64,000 nucleotides of DNA from Chlamydiales bacterium (GCA_024233395.1 JACKPR010000005.1:62001-126000); one strand, 5' to 3'. Shown: positions 1 through 8,685, numbered from the stretch's first letter. Notes: generated from the sequence alone by a model not told the origin. A program made the numbers and translations.

Positions 1-44
1 CGCCGTCAGCATTCAATCTGAACCAGGATCAAATTCTCATTGAA
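1..44 (-). rRNA. rrs: 16S ribosomal RNA, 5' end only (truncated by window edge)
   Basis: Read on the minus strand, the first bases contain GAGAATTTGATCCTGGTTCA followed by GATTGAATGCTGACGGCG, the universally conserved start of bacterial 16S rRNA. The TTCAGATTGAA variant is typical of Chlamydiae. Transcription runs out of the window to the left. The exact mature 5' end is uncertain by a few bases. Confidence 0.95.
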
Positions 45-525
45 AATTTAATCTTTTTATCTAGCCGAAGCTAGATTGATTCTCGAATACTATATGATTA
101 TATCATGTGTTTCGAGTTTAAAGTTTGATAGGGGCATATCGAAAATAAATTCAATACGCTCAAACCTTAAGCTTTGTCACTTCAATTTCGCTGTCAAAAT
201 AACTCTTGAAAGCTCGAGGGCTTTCTGTTTCGTTTCTTGTGCCTACTTGGCTTAAGAAAGAATACAAGACAATACAACAGGGCTAATTTTTACGCAAACG
301 ATTTTGTTTTTTTTCTGATTTTTATTTTTTTCTCCCAATGAATTTTGACTTCAGAGCCCCTTCTCGAACTGTTTTTTTTTAAACGAAAAATGAGCGAAAC
401 CATATGAAACCAAGTAAAATCTTTGTCAAAAAGTCATTTTAAAATGATGCTAGGAACTGGGATTTATTGAAATGATGCCACATTTGAAAATGAAGAAAAT
501 TGGGCGCTAGAATTGAAAAATTCCC
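45..525 (-). promoter_or_regulatory. 16S rRNA leader and upstream region
   Basis: This 480-bp stretch without a gene separates nhaD from the 16S gene, both on the minus strand. It holds a perfect 7-bp hairpin with a TTCG tetraloop at 59-76, in the leader just before mature 16S, and the candidate promoter at 97-105. A second possible promoter on the minus strand reads TTGCGT-N17-TATTGT further upstream. A self-complementary TCATTTTAAAATGA lies at 434-447. I see no convincing terminator for nhaD. Confidence 0.5.
97..105 (-). promoter_or_regulatory. candidate extended -10 promoter for the rRNA operon
   Basis: On the minus strand the sequence reads TGATATAAT, a perfect TATAAT with the TG-N extension. 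It lies about 50 bases before the 16S 5' end. No good -35 box sits 17 bases upstream, so it would act as an extended -10 promoter. The transcript would begin near 90 and include the TTCG-loop hairpin at 59-76. Confidence 0.45.
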
Positions 526-1806
526 TTAAAAGATGAAGACGTAAAAGAGCATTCCTAGAACATAACCGATAAAAACTGGGATACTAACCTTTTTTAGATA
601 GGAGAAAAAGTCGACCTTTTCAAGCCCCATTAGAGCCACTCCAGCAGAAGATCCCATCACAAGAATACTTCCTCCTGTTCCAGCGGCATAAGCAATCATC
701 AGCCAAAGAGGAGAATCGGCGGGGATTGTTTGGAGATCGTACATCCCCATCGTTGCTGCGACAAGAGGAACGTTATCAACAACGGCAGATACGATTCCAA
801 TGACAGTCGCAATAATGGCTTCATTCCCTACATTTTTATTCAGCCACTGTGCCGCCCCATCTAAGATTCCTGTTGATTCCAGCGCGTTTACACTTAAAAG
901 AATCCCCAAAAAGAAGAGGATACTAGATACATCGATCTTGGTTAAAATATGGGGAACGCGAAGGTGAAGTCTTTGTTCATGTCGATGATGCATAATATCA
1001 GTAATGAGCCACATAATGGAAAGGGAGATCAACATTCCCATAAAGGGAGGAAGTCCTGTGACTGCTTTGAAGACAGGAACAAAAAGGAAAAGAATAATCC
1101 CAACAAAAAAGACCAGTTTTGCACCGGGCTCTAATGGTTCATCCCTGAAATCGATTTCTGATTTTGGGAAGTTACCCTTAAGAGTAAAAGTAAAGATAAG
1201 TAAGGGGAAGACCATCGATATTAAGCTTGGGAAAAAGAGCTCGGTAATCACTTTGGTTGTTGTAATCTGCCCACCAATCCACAGCATTGTTGTGGTCACA
1301 TCTCCAATAGGAGTCCACGCACCTCCTGCATTTGCTGCAACAATGACCATACAAGAATAGATAAATCGCTCGCTTTTGTGAGGGATAAGCTTTCTTAAAA
1401 TCGATATCATCAGAATGGTTGTCGTCAAGTTATCAAGAACTGCAGAGAGGAAAAAAGCAATAAAACAGGTGATCCATAACATCTTCTTTTTTGATTTTGT
1501 ATGAAGATGATGAATAAACGTATTAAAGCCTTTATGGGAATCAATGAGCTCGACCATTGTCATCGCACCAAGGAGGAAAAAGAGGATTTGCGAGACATCA
1601 CTAAGATGGGTATTTAAAAAGGCTAAACTCGTATGAAGGGGTTGTGGATCACCTACAAAGTAAATGAGCCAACAAATGACGGCCATAAAAAGACCGACTG
1701 CCGTTTTATTGACGTGAATCAAAAATTCAAGGATGATAGCAGCATAACCAATACAGAAAACAGCGATTAGAAAATTATGAGAAAGTGTAAAAATATCCGT
1801 TTCCAT
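526..1806 (-). CDS. nhaD: NhaD-type sodium/proton antiporter
   Basis: A 426-residue inner membrane protein with about eleven hydrophobic segments, the usual length for the NhaD branch of the ArsB/NhaD ion transporter superfamily. Family-like stretches include LDNLTTTILM near residue 125, GGAWTPIGDVTTTMLWIGG near residue 160 and VVDNVPLVAA in the C-terminal half; the Asp residues in these helices are expected to carry Na+/H+. It would exchange Na+ for H+ across the cytoplasmic membrane. It stands alone, transcribed toward the rRNA operon and divergent from the small gene at 1887. The family assignment is firm; the ion specificity is inferred. Confidence 0.9.
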   Translation of the reverse strand: METDIFTLSHNFLIAVFCIGYAAIILEFLIHVNKTAVGLFMAVICWLIYFVGDPQPLHTSLAFLNTHLSDVSQILFFLLGAMTMVELIDSHKGFNTFIHHLHTKSKKKMLWITCFIAFFLSAVLDNLTTTILMISILRKLIPHKSERFIYSCMVIVAANAGGAWTPIGDVTTTMLWIGGQITTTKVITELFFPSLISMVFPLLIFTFTLKGNFPKSEIDFRDEPLEPGAKLVFFVGIILFLFVPVFKAVTGLPPFMGMLISLSIMWLITDIMHHRHEQRLHLRVPHILTKIDVSSILFFLGILLSVNALESTGILDGAAQWLNKNVGNEAIIATVIGIVSAVVDNVPLVAATMGMYDLQTIPADSPLWLMIAYAAGTGGSILVMGSSAGVALMGLEKVDFFSYLKKVSIPVFIGYVLGMLFYVFIF

Positions 1807-1886
1807 CGTATTGGCCTCACGAAAAGCCTACCGACTCCTTTCTTAAAACTCAAGTTTTGAAATAACGAAAAGAATAATAGTTTGCA

Positions 1887-2336
1887 ATGAAGCGATTTTC
1901 TACGATTCGACCAGAAATAAAAAAAAGACTCCTTATTAGAGGAATGATCTTGGGGTTTCTGGGAATCATCCTTCTTATTGGAATGGGAACTTTTGCAACA
2001 ATTGATACTCTTTCAATCTGGGGAATTCCCTCTTTTTTCTGCGCCATTTTTTTGATTGGTTTTGGACTTATTCCTTACCGGAACTTCACCCGTTTAGAAA
2101 CCCATCCCCATCAACTTCTTTTTGAAAAAGAGAGTCTGACTTTTATTTCTACACGAGGAAATCATGTGACGGTTGCTTATAAAACCATCGATAAAATTTC
2201 TTATACTGAAACAAAGACGCGCTATGGACTACGGGTAGAATTAAAAAAAGGAACCCCTCTTTTTTTTCCTTACTTTTCAGACGATCCCAGCTTGGACGAG
2301 ATCGTGCATCCGAATCAATCCAACGAGACGATCTGA
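1887..2336 (+). CDS. small membrane protein of unknown function
   Basis: A 149-residue protein. A basic start (MKRFSTIRPEIKKR) is followed by two hydrophobic segments (about residues 15-36 and 44-65) and then a soluble tail of about 80 residues, predicted beta-rich, resembling the PH-like tails of two-TM bacterial proteins. I do not recognise a named family. Its last 60 bases overlap the 3' end of kdsD on the opposite strand, so the two genes converge. The start at 1887 follows a short gap after the divergent nhaD. Confidence 0.6.
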   Translation: MKRFSTIRPEIKKRLLIRGMILGFLGIILLIGMGTFATIDTLSIWGIPSFFCAIFLIGFGLIPYRNFTRLETHPHQLLFEKESLTFISTRGNHVTVAYKTIDKISYTETKTRYGLRVELKKGTPLFFPYFSDDPSLDEIVHPNQSNETI

Positions 2337-3236
2337 CTCAACTACGGGCATAACATTCACCCATTTTTTAGGATCTCTTTGCATCAACTTTAAGGCTTCT
2401 AAAGCTTTCTTTCCTTTTTCTGTTGCAATGCAGGAAGGAGTCATGAGTTCTTCCATGGTTTTTTCAAGCATACTTGCTGGATCTTTCTGAAGTGTGCGTC
2501 TTAAATCTCCATCGGTAAAGATTCCTTTGAGATTTTTTTTGTCATCCACAACTAAAAGGCACCCACATTTTTTATCGGTAAGAGTAACAAGCGCTTCTCG
2601 CAAACGATCATTTGGGGTGCAAATAGGAAGCCCTTCACCTTTAAGCATCAAGTCTTCCACGGTAAGTGTAATCTTTTTACCAATGGAACCTGCTGGATGA
2701 TTGAGAGCATATTCATCGAGACTAAATTGTTTTGCTTTCATAAGTGCCACAGAAAGAACATCACCAAAAATCAATTGAATGGCCGTAGAAGTCGTCGGCG
2801 CTAAATCAAAAGGGCAAAGCTCTTTATTCAAAGGAAGATAAATTCCTAAATCGCAACAATTCAAAAGCTTCGAATAAGGATTTGAAACCCAAGCAACTGT
2901 TTTGGCTCCCTTTTTTTGTGCATAGGGAACTAAACTCAACAGCTCTTCACTTTCTCCACTTTTACTAATACAAATGAGAACATCTTTTTCTGTAACAATT
3001 CCAATATCTCCATGAAGGGCATTCATCGGAGGAAGATAGAGCGCTTTTGTTCCCGTGGAAATCATGGTCATTGCAAGTTTTTCAGCAATGATCCCACTTT
3101 TACCTACACCTGTGAAAATGAGCATTCCTTCACAACTCAAAAAAAGATCAAAAATTTTTTCAGCTTTGCCTTCTTCAATGTGATTGAAAAAATAATTCAA
3201 ATTTCGCTGGTACTCTTCAAAGAGATCTTTTAACAT
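2277..3236 (-). CDS. kdsD: arabinose-5-phosphate isomerase (KpsF/GutQ family)
   Basis: A 319-residue cytoplasmic enzyme. An N-terminal SIS sugar-isomerase domain (about residues 30-165, with VGKSGIIAEKLA and SKSGESEELL phosphosugar-binding stretches) is followed by two CBS domains (about 200-319). It converts ribulose 5-phosphate to arabinose 5-phosphate, the first step toward Kdo in lipopolysaccharide. Length and domain order are those of E. coli KdsD/KpsF. It is divergent from icd, separated by a palindromic element. The ATG at 3236 agrees with family N-termini. Confidence 0.93.
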   Translation of the reverse strand: MLKDLFEEYQRNLNYFFNHIEEGKAEKIFDLFLSCEGMLIFTGVGKSGIIAEKLAMTMISTGTKALYLPPMNALHGDIGIVTEKDVLICISKSGESEELLSLVPYAQKKGAKTVAWVSNPYSKLLNCCDLGIYLPLNKELCPFDLAPTTSTAIQLIFGDVLSVALMKAKQFSLDEYALNHPAGSIGKKITLTVEDLMLKGEGLPICTPNDRLREALVTLTDKKCGCLLVVDDKKNLKGIFTDGDLRRTLQKDPASMLEKTMEELMTPSCIATEKGKKALEALKLMQRDPKKWVNVMPVVESDRLVGLIRMHDLVQAGIV

Positions 3237-3249
3237 GTTTTTGCTTTAG

Positions 3250-3415
3250 CTCGACTTTACAATTTTTTTTGGCGACATCTACAATAGAGTCACGGGCACT
3301 TTAATTTATTTTTTCCCTCATGAATAGCGCCTTTGGCTAGGCATTTCGGGGGGAAAATAAATAAATTGCCGCGTTTTTCCTCGAATCTGCTCGCCAAAAA
3401 ACTTGCAAAGTCGAG
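3250..3415. repeat. 166-bp imperfect palindrome (MITE-like)
   Basis: The outer arms 3250-3274 and 3392-3415 are inverted copies (CTCGACTTT-A/G-CAA then T-run and GGCG), with only a mismatch or two and a one-base length difference in the T-run. Further in, an AATTTATTT/TTTCCC stretch near 3300-3320 is mirrored at 3347-3366. The whole interval can therefore fold into one long imperfect hairpin centred near 3333. It lies in the divergent kdsD-icd spacer. It is unlike the two other palindromic families in this window. No internal gene is present. Confidence 0.6.
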
Positions 3416-3424
3416 TTTAGGTTC

Positions 3425-3452
3425 TTGATAACTTAATCCTGAATAATATAAT
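3425..3452 (+). promoter_or_regulatory. sigma-70-type promoter for icd
   Basis: TTGATA at 3425-3430, a 16-base spacer, then a perfect TATAAT at 3447-3452. Transcription would start near 3459, leaving a short leader with GAGGAG at 3474-3479 before the GTG start of icd. Confidence 0.7.
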
Positions 3453-3485
3453 GCAAGAGATAATGACGCAAGTGAGGAGTGTTTT

Positions 3486-4922
3486 GTGAGCGAAAAAGTC
3501 CCCATTACAGTAGCAAGAGGAGATGGCATTGGCCCTGAAATTATGGAAGCCACCCTTAAAATTCTAGAGGGAGCTGGAGCCCAGATAGAAATTCATGAAG
3601 TTGAAATAGGTGAAAAGGTTTACCTTGGAGGACATCCGACAGGAATCGAAGATCAAACGTGGGATACAATCCGAAAGACAAAAGCTTTTTTGAAGGCTCC
3701 GATTACCACTCCACAAGGTGGAGGGTTCAAAAGTTTAAATGTTACGATTCGAACCACTCTTGGTCTTTATGCTAATATTCGCCCTTGCGTTTCTTATTCC
3801 CCTTTTGTCGCAACAAAACATCCAGAAATGGATGTTGTGATTGTCCGTGAAAATGAGGAAGACCTTTATTCAGGGATTGAATACCGACAATCGCCTGAGG
3901 TCTGTGAATCGATTAAGTTAATCTCTCAGCCTGGATCTGAAAAAATTATTCGGTATGCTTTTGAATATGCAAAAACGAATAACCGTAAGAAAGTAACCTG
4001 CTTTGTGAAAGATAATATCATGAAACTCTCTGATGGCCTTTTCCATCAAGTCTTTCAAGAAGTAGCAAAAGAATATCCCGATATTGAAAGTGATCACTGG
4101 ATTGTCGATATTGGCGCAGCAAAACTTGCCGATACTCCTGAAGATTTCGATGTTGTGGTGATGCCTAATCTCTATGGAGATATCCTTTCTGATGTGGGAG
4201 CTCAAATTGCTGGATCAGTAGGACTTGTTGGTTCTGCAAATATTGGAGATCATGGAGCAATGTTTGAAGCCATTCATGGTTCTGCACCTCGTCGAGCTGG
4301 TCAAAATCTTGCAAATCCTTCTGCCCTAATCTTAGCTTCTGTTTTAATGCTCATTCATATTGGACAAAGTGACTCTGCTGAAAAGATTCACAATGCTTGG
4401 CTCAAAACACTCGAAGATGGGATTCATACTTATGACATCTATAAAGAAGGAGTCAGCAAAGAAAAGGTAGGCACGCAAGAATTTGCAGGAGCCGTTATTG
4501 AACGCTTGGGACAAAAGCCCTCGAAACTGCATGCGGTTTCCTATAAAAATAAGGAAAAGAAATCCTATTCCTTTAAGCGGAAAAAAATTCAAACAAAGCG
4601 TGAACTTGTTGGAGCCGACTTTTTTATTTATTCCTCTGATTCACTGGATAGTTTTGTTTCTAAAATCACCAGTGAAAATTTTGGAGATTATAAAATTGAG
4701 ATGATCAGCAACCGTGGCGCTCGCGTTTTCCCCAATGGAATGCCCGAAACCTTTTGCATCGATCAATGGCGCGTCCGCTTTAGACCAAAAGAGGAAAGCT
4801 GCACCCAAGAAGGAATTGCCAAACTTTTCTCGAAAATCACCGATGAAGGGTTTGATATTATTAAAACAGAACACCTTTATGATTTTGATGGGAAAGCAGG
4901 TTACTCTTCTCCAAAAGGTTGA
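3486..4922 (+). CDS. icd: isocitrate dehydrogenase (NADP-type, long form)
   Basis: A 478-residue TCA-cycle enzyme that oxidises isocitrate to 2-oxoglutarate. Residues 1-340 form the isocitrate/isopropylmalate dehydrogenase core: ARGDGIGPEIM at the start, RENEEDLYSGIEYR for substrate binding, GDILSDVGAQIAG for the metal Asp residues, and HGSAPRRAGQNLANP for cofactor binding. A C-terminal extension of about 130 residues matches the long Thermus/Rickettsia-type IDH. The GTG start at 3486 is chosen because GAGGAG lies six bases upstream. Pathogenic Chlamydia lack this gene; environmental chlamydiae keep a complete TCA cycle. The deformylase gene follows within a few bases. Confidence 0.93.
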   Translation: MSEKVPITVARGDGIGPEIMEATLKILEGAGAQIEIHEVEIGEKVYLGGHPTGIEDQTWDTIRKTKAFLKAPITTPQGGGFKSLNVTIRTTLGLYANIRPCVSYSPFVATKHPEMDVVIVRENEEDLYSGIEYRQSPEVCESIKLISQPGSEKIIRYAFEYAKTNNRKKVTCFVKDNIMKLSDGLFHQVFQEVAKEYPDIESDHWIVDIGAAKLADTPEDFDVVVMPNLYGDILSDVGAQIAGSVGLVGSANIGDHGAMFEAIHGSAPRRAGQNLANPSALILASVLMLIHIGQSDSAEKIHNAWLKTLEDGIHTYDIYKEGVSKEKVGTQEFAGAVIERLGQKPSKLHAVSYKNKEKKSYSFKRKKIQTKRELVGADFFIYSSDSLDSFVSKITSENFGDYKIEMISNRGARVFPNGMPETFCIDQWRVRFRPKEESCTQEGIAKLFSKITDEGFDIIKTEHLYDFDGKAGYSSPKG

Positions 4923-4927
4923 GTTAT

Positions 4928-5614
4928 ATGATTGATTTTAGTAGAATTTTTTGTATGAAATGGATTGCAATCTTATTAGGAGTCACAGTCATGGCTTTTG
5001 GGAATGATTCCCCTTATATCCCTCCCCATCATCCCATGCTTCAGGAAAGTTCAAAGGAGATTCCTTTAAAAGAAATCTCGAGTGAAAAGATTCAAGGAAT
5101 CATCGACAACATGATGGAAATTGCTCTTGAAGAACGAAAAGCTGAAAGTATGGTTGGACTCGCTGCCCCACAAATTGGGATTCCTTTGCAGATTATTTTG
5201 GTCGACATGAAAATCACCCCTGAACGGATTGATTTTTCTCATCCTCCGGAAGTTTTTATCAATCCCGTCATCACTTGGAAGTCTGAAGAAATGGAAGAAT
5301 TTCGTGAAGGATGCTTTTCAACAGGCTCCTTAGCAGGATTGGTTCCCCGTCATCAAGCCATTCACGTTGAAGCCTACGACCGCAATGGCAAAAAAGTTAA
5401 ACTCGAGCTTGAAGGGTATACCGCACGGATTTTTCAACATGAAATCGATCATTTAAATGGTCTCCGCTTCCCAGATAGAATCACCAACTTCGAAAACCTT
5501 CATTGGGTAGAAGCAGACGAAATCGAGGAGTATCGAGCCAACTTCGAAAATTGGCCAAAAAAATGCTCAAAAGATGAATGGACTTCCTTTAGTCATCAAA
5601 CTCGATCCCTATGA
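4928..5614 (+). CDS. def: peptide deformylase with hydrophobic N-terminal extension
   Basis: A 228-residue protein with all three deformylase motifs: MVGLAAPQIG (motif 1, with V for the usual G), EGCFS (motif 2, metal Cys) and QHEIDHLNG (motif 3, two metal His plus catalytic Glu). It should remove the formyl group from N-terminal Met. The ATG at 4928 has AAAAGG nine bases upstream; an in-frame ATG at 4955 lacks a ribosome site. Either start leaves MKWIAILLGVTVMAFGND before the catalytic domain, which looks like a signal peptide or membrane anchor and is unexpected for a cytoplasmic enzyme. It is probably co-transcribed with icd. Confidence 0.88.
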   Translation: MIDFSRIFCMKWIAILLGVTVMAFGNDSPYIPPHHPMLQESSKEIPLKEISSEKIQGIIDNMMEIALEERKAESMVGLAAPQIGIPLQIILVDMKITPERIDFSHPPEVFINPVITWKSEEMEEFREGCFSTGSLAGLVPRHQAIHVEAYDRNGKKVKLELEGYTARIFQHEIDHLNGLRFPDRITNFENLHWVEADEIEEYRANFENWPKKCSKDEWTSFSHQTRSL

Positions 5615-5626
5615 CCATCCCTCTTC

Positions 5627-6535
5627 TTATGAAGCTTGACTTTTGTTAAACCACCAAGCACCAATCCCAACAGCAGTCGCAATCGCTCCTACAACTAACG
5701 CTCCTATAACATAGGGATTGTACCCACTTGATCTTCGTCTAGCAAAAAGCTCTGGCGGAATTTCCACAGGATCTTGACCGGTTAATTCAACGCCTTTGCG
5801 ATAGACCGTTGCATCAACAGGTTTAACCATTGTTTCAGTATCACCTCTGTTACCATAGTAGATATTGGTAATCACAGGCTTTCCATCTTTCCCTTCTTCA
5901 AAGAAATATCCAGGTTCATATTCTGTGACATGCTGAGAAGCATATACCGTTGTTTGGGGGATGATTTCCGATGCTACCTTTGCAATATTTCTTTCAACCG
6001 TCTTGTTTCCTGTTAGACAGCCATCGAGAAGAACTATCGACCCCTCTTTCATAATCGAACTTAACCTTTGGAATCCGTGCTCTCTTTCTTCCTCACTTAG
6101 CTCTTGATCTGTACTGATAATATTTTCACCTCTGACCCTTAAATCACCAATGCGATAAGGGGTGCCATGATCACTTATAACGAGTAAATCGACTTTAGAA
6201 GGATCTCTTTTGATATGATCAAAAAAGGCGCGATTTGTTTTAAAAACAACGACCTCATAGCCAAGCATTTTAAACATATCAATACTCATCTCTCGATCAC
6301 GATCCATGTCTTTGGTACGAAATGCTTCATCACCCTCTTTTGCTTTTACCCAAAAATAGACCCGTTTTTTATCTGGAGCTGTAGATGCAGGCTGTCCAAG
6401 AATTCCATCAGCCAACGTTTGAGCCTGTTCAGAGAGTTTTTCTTGAGGTTGTTGAATTTCTGCCACTGGCAGATCGCCCATGGGATCGTACCCAGAAACT
6501 AAAGATAAATCTGTTGAAGTGCTGATAGTAGCCAT
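5627..6535 (-). CDS. caspase-like (clan CD) domain protein with C-terminal membrane anchor, copy 1
   Basis: A 302-residue protein, not assignable to a named family from sequence alone. The core contains two hydrophobic strands each ending in a candidate catalytic residue: VDLLVISDHG (His123) and GSIVLLDGCLTGN (Cys173). The 50-residue spacing and the strand-HG and strand-xC pattern are those of clan CD cysteine peptidases (caspase-1: 48 apart). The first 55 residues are acidic and Gln-rich, probably disordered. A hydrophobic segment at about 275-296 followed by NKSQAS gives a tail-anchor topology. Its neighbour at 6576 is a close paralogue sharing the MATISTS start, so the pair arose by tandem duplication. 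A role as a secreted host-directed protein is inference. Confidence 0.6.
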   Translation of the reverse strand: MATISTSTDLSLVSGYDPMGDLPVAEIQQPQEKLSEQAQTLADGILGQPASTAPDKKRVYFWVKAKEGDEAFRTKDMDRDREMSIDMFKMLGYEVVVFKTNRAFFDHIKRDPSKVDLLVISDHGTPYRIGDLRVRGENIISTDQELSEEEREHGFQRLSSIMKEGSIVLLDGCLTGNKTVERNIAKVASEIIPQTTVYASQHVTEYEPGYFFEEGKDGKPVITNIYYGNRGDTETMVKPVDATVYRKGVELTGQDPVEIPPELFARRRSSGYNPYVIGALVVGAIATAVGIGAWWFNKSQAS

Positions 6536-6575
6536 TATTATTCCCCTTCTTATTGTCCCTTCTTATTTTTCCTTT

Positions 6576-7481
6576 TTATGAAGCCTGGCTATACCACCAA
6601 GCACCAACTCCAATTGCAGTTGCAACTGCCCCAATCGCTAAAGCCCCAATCACATGAGCCTTACGAATCCGATAAATAAAACTACAAGGAACAGCCTCTT
6701 GCCCGGTTAACTCTACGCCATTTTGATAGACAGTAGCGTGAACAATCTCTACAGGTTTTCGTCCTTGTTTGTGCCCATAGTAAATGCTATCGATCACAAC
6801 ACCTTTTTCTGCATCTTCTGCATACATGAAGCCAGGTTCATAAGTTGTCGAATGCTGAGCAGCAAAAACTTTTGCCTGTGGAATGATTCTTGATGCAACG
6901 CTTGCAATGTTATTTTCAAAGGTCTTGTTTCCTGCTAGACAAGCATCGAAGAGGAGAATAGAACCCTCTTTTAAAAGAGGTCTTAAACTTTCGAATCCCT
7001 CTTGGCGCTCTTTACGAGTTAAGGTCGAATCTTTGCTAACAATACGATCACCCTGGATACGCAAGTCTCCAACGCTATGTGGCGTACCATGATCTGAAAT
7101 CACCAATAAATCTACCGGCTCTCTATCCACTGCGATATGATCAAAAAACTCTCGATTCGTTTTAAAGATGACAACTTCATACCCCTGCTTTCTTAAGATC
7201 TCCATATTGCGGCTTCGATCGCTATCCATTTTTTCTGTTCTGAATGCTTTATCTCCTTCTTTCGCCTTCACCCAAAAATAGGCTCTCTTTTTTGAGGTGG
7301 GAGCAGGAGCTGAGGCCTGAGCGTGAATCCCTTCTGCAAGCAGATGGGCATGCTCTGAAAACTCACCTTGTTGTTCATCGATTTGGACTTCATCTAGGTC
7401 TCCCATTGGATCCCCTAGATCCTCCATTGGATCATGAGCAAAAGTTGCAGATAAATCTATTGAAGTGCTAATAGTAGCCAT
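6576..7481 (-). CDS. caspase-like (clan CD) domain protein with C-terminal membrane anchor, copy 2
   Basis: A 301-residue paralogue of the downstream gene, conserved over the whole length. The candidate dyad is kept: His131 in DLLVISDHGTP and Cys181 in ILLFDACLAGN, again 50 residues apart. The flanking sequence KKRAYFWVKAKEGDKAFRTE is nearly identical in both copies. The C-terminus ends in a hydrophobic segment (about 277-297) and only four further residues, so the protein is probably tail-anchored. AAGGAG precedes the ATG by seven bases and an extended -10 promoter lies at 7513-7521; the second copy follows after 40 bases, so they form one operon. Confidence 0.6.
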   Translation of the reverse strand: MATISTSIDLSATFAHDPMEDLGDPMGDLDEVQIDEQQGEFSEHAHLLAEGIHAQASAPAPTSKKRAYFWVKAKEGDKAFRTEKMDSDRSRNMEILRKQGYEVVIFKTNREFFDHIAVDREPVDLLVISDHGTPHSVGDLRIQGDRIVSKDSTLTRKERQEGFESLRPLLKEGSILLFDACLAGNKTFENNIASVASRIIPQAKVFAAQHSTTYEPGFMYAEDAEKGVVIDSIYYGHKQGRKPVEIVHATVYQNGVELTGQEAVPCSFIYRIRKAHVIGALAIGAVATAIGVGAWWYSQAS

Positions 7482-7512
7482 TATTAACTCCTTTCCCCGT
7501 GAATTAAATAAT

Positions 7513-7521
7513 ATTATACCA
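7513..7521 (-). promoter_or_regulatory. extended -10 promoter for the caspase-like pair
   Basis: On the minus strand the sequence reads TGGTATAAT, a TG-N-TATAAT extended -10, about 32 bases before the ATG at 7481. The region upstream is very AT-rich and no clear -35 box is visible. The AAGGAG ribosome site falls inside the short leader. Confidence 0.5.
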
Positions 7522-7707
7522 TAAAGTTTTATTTTTATTAAAATTAATAGTTTATATCAGTTAAAAACAAACTCACTAATTACTTAAAATTAAACACTTG
7601 GGCTACACCTTCATATCTCACTAATAATCAACTTATTAATAAACAAACAACACAAGACTCTTTGAATTAAAACCTAAAATTCTTGAAATTAATAACATAA
7701 GTTTATT

Positions 7708-7736
7708 TTGATGATTAATCCAGCTCATGGTATGAT
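7708..7736 (+). promoter_or_regulatory. promoter for the gene at 7798
   Basis: TTGATG at 7708-7713, a 17-base spacer, and TATGAT at 7731-7736. The 316-bp divergent spacer 7482-7797 otherwise holds only AT-rich sequence. GAGGGA sits eight to nine bases before the ATG at 7798. Confidence 0.55.
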
Positions 7737-7797
7737 TTCGCGTAGAATTTTTAAGGGATAACCTGTTTTCTAGAAAAATTTATGAGGGATTTATTTC

Positions 7798-8685
7798 ATG
7801 GAAGCTATTCAAAGTCACAAGCCAATTGTATCAGCCGCTATTAGTATCTCACCAACAATCGAATTTAAGGCTCTTGCCGATGAAATCGACATCTACTCTC
7901 AGGATACCTTACAAGAACTTCAGGATCAAAGGTTTAAGATTGGTTTAGATCTCTATATCTGTGTCGTAAAAGAAGGCGAAAAGGCCTTTTACTTTGATGC
8001 TTCAACATTCATGGAACACTGCATTCGAGACCATGGTATTATTGACAACCCTTTTACCAGAAATCCTATTGAAAATTTTGAAATCTATGTTTCAACACAG
8101 TCTGATCCCGATTTCAAGCTCGTTATGAGAAAAGCTGAAGCGATAGAACAACCAAATTACTTTCCTGTCTATTGGAATGATTCAAGTCTGAGCAAATCTG
8201 ATCGACTTATCTTCATGACTCGTTATGCAAAGCATTTTGAATCTACAGACCTTGAAAAAGCCCTAGCTGTTTATAAATTAGCTGCAGAGCGCGGCAGCAC
8301 AGCCGCTAAACTCCGTTTAGCTTGCATTTACTCAGAAAGAAACGAAAGGGAATCTGCAGTTCAATGGCTCTCTGCATCTGTTCAAGATCCAGATACCACA
8401 ACTCACAACCTCTTTGCCTGCGCAAAAAAACTCACACAGCTTCAAGTGCCAAAACTTGCTTTTGAAGCCTATGTCCTCATGGCAAACCGAGGAAATCAAT
8501 ATGGCCTCGGAGCTGTGATCCGGTTTCTTGAACAAGGATGTGGCTCTGTAGGAAAAGATCCTATTAAAGCTGCCGAATGGCGTCAAAAACTTCCAGAAGA
8601 GTGGCGTGATAAATCAATAACTGATTACTTCTCTCATTTAAAAAAAATTCAACATACTTTTGATAGTACGAGCCATTGTTTATAA
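7798..8685 (+). CDS. helical-repeat (Sel1/TPR-like) protein of unknown function
   Basis: A 295-residue soluble protein without signal peptide or membrane segment. From about residue 145 it has alpha-helical repeats resembling Sel1/TPR units, for example LEKALAVYKLAAERGSTAAK, and later KLAFEAYVLMANRGNQYG and GKDPIKAAEWRQKL. The first 140 residues are not recognisable. Sel1-like proteins of intracellular bacteria often mediate protein-protein contact with the host, but here that is inference from position between the caspase-like pair and the C58-like gene. The ATG follows GAGGGA and has its own promoter. Confidence 0.55.
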   Translation: MEAIQSHKPIVSAAISISPTIEFKALADEIDIYSQDTLQELQDQRFKIGLDLYICVVKEGEKAFYFDASTFMEHCIRDHGIIDNPFTRNPIENFEIYVSTQSDPDFKLVMRKAEAIEQPNYFPVYWNDSSLSKSDRLIFMTRYAKHFESTDLEKALAVYKLAAERGSTAAKLRLACIYSERNERESAVQWLSASVQDPDTTTHNLFACAKKLTQLQVPKLAFEAYVLMANRGNQYGLGAVIRFLEQGCGSVGKDPIKAAEWRQKLPEEWRDKSITDYFSHLKKIQHTFDSTSHCL

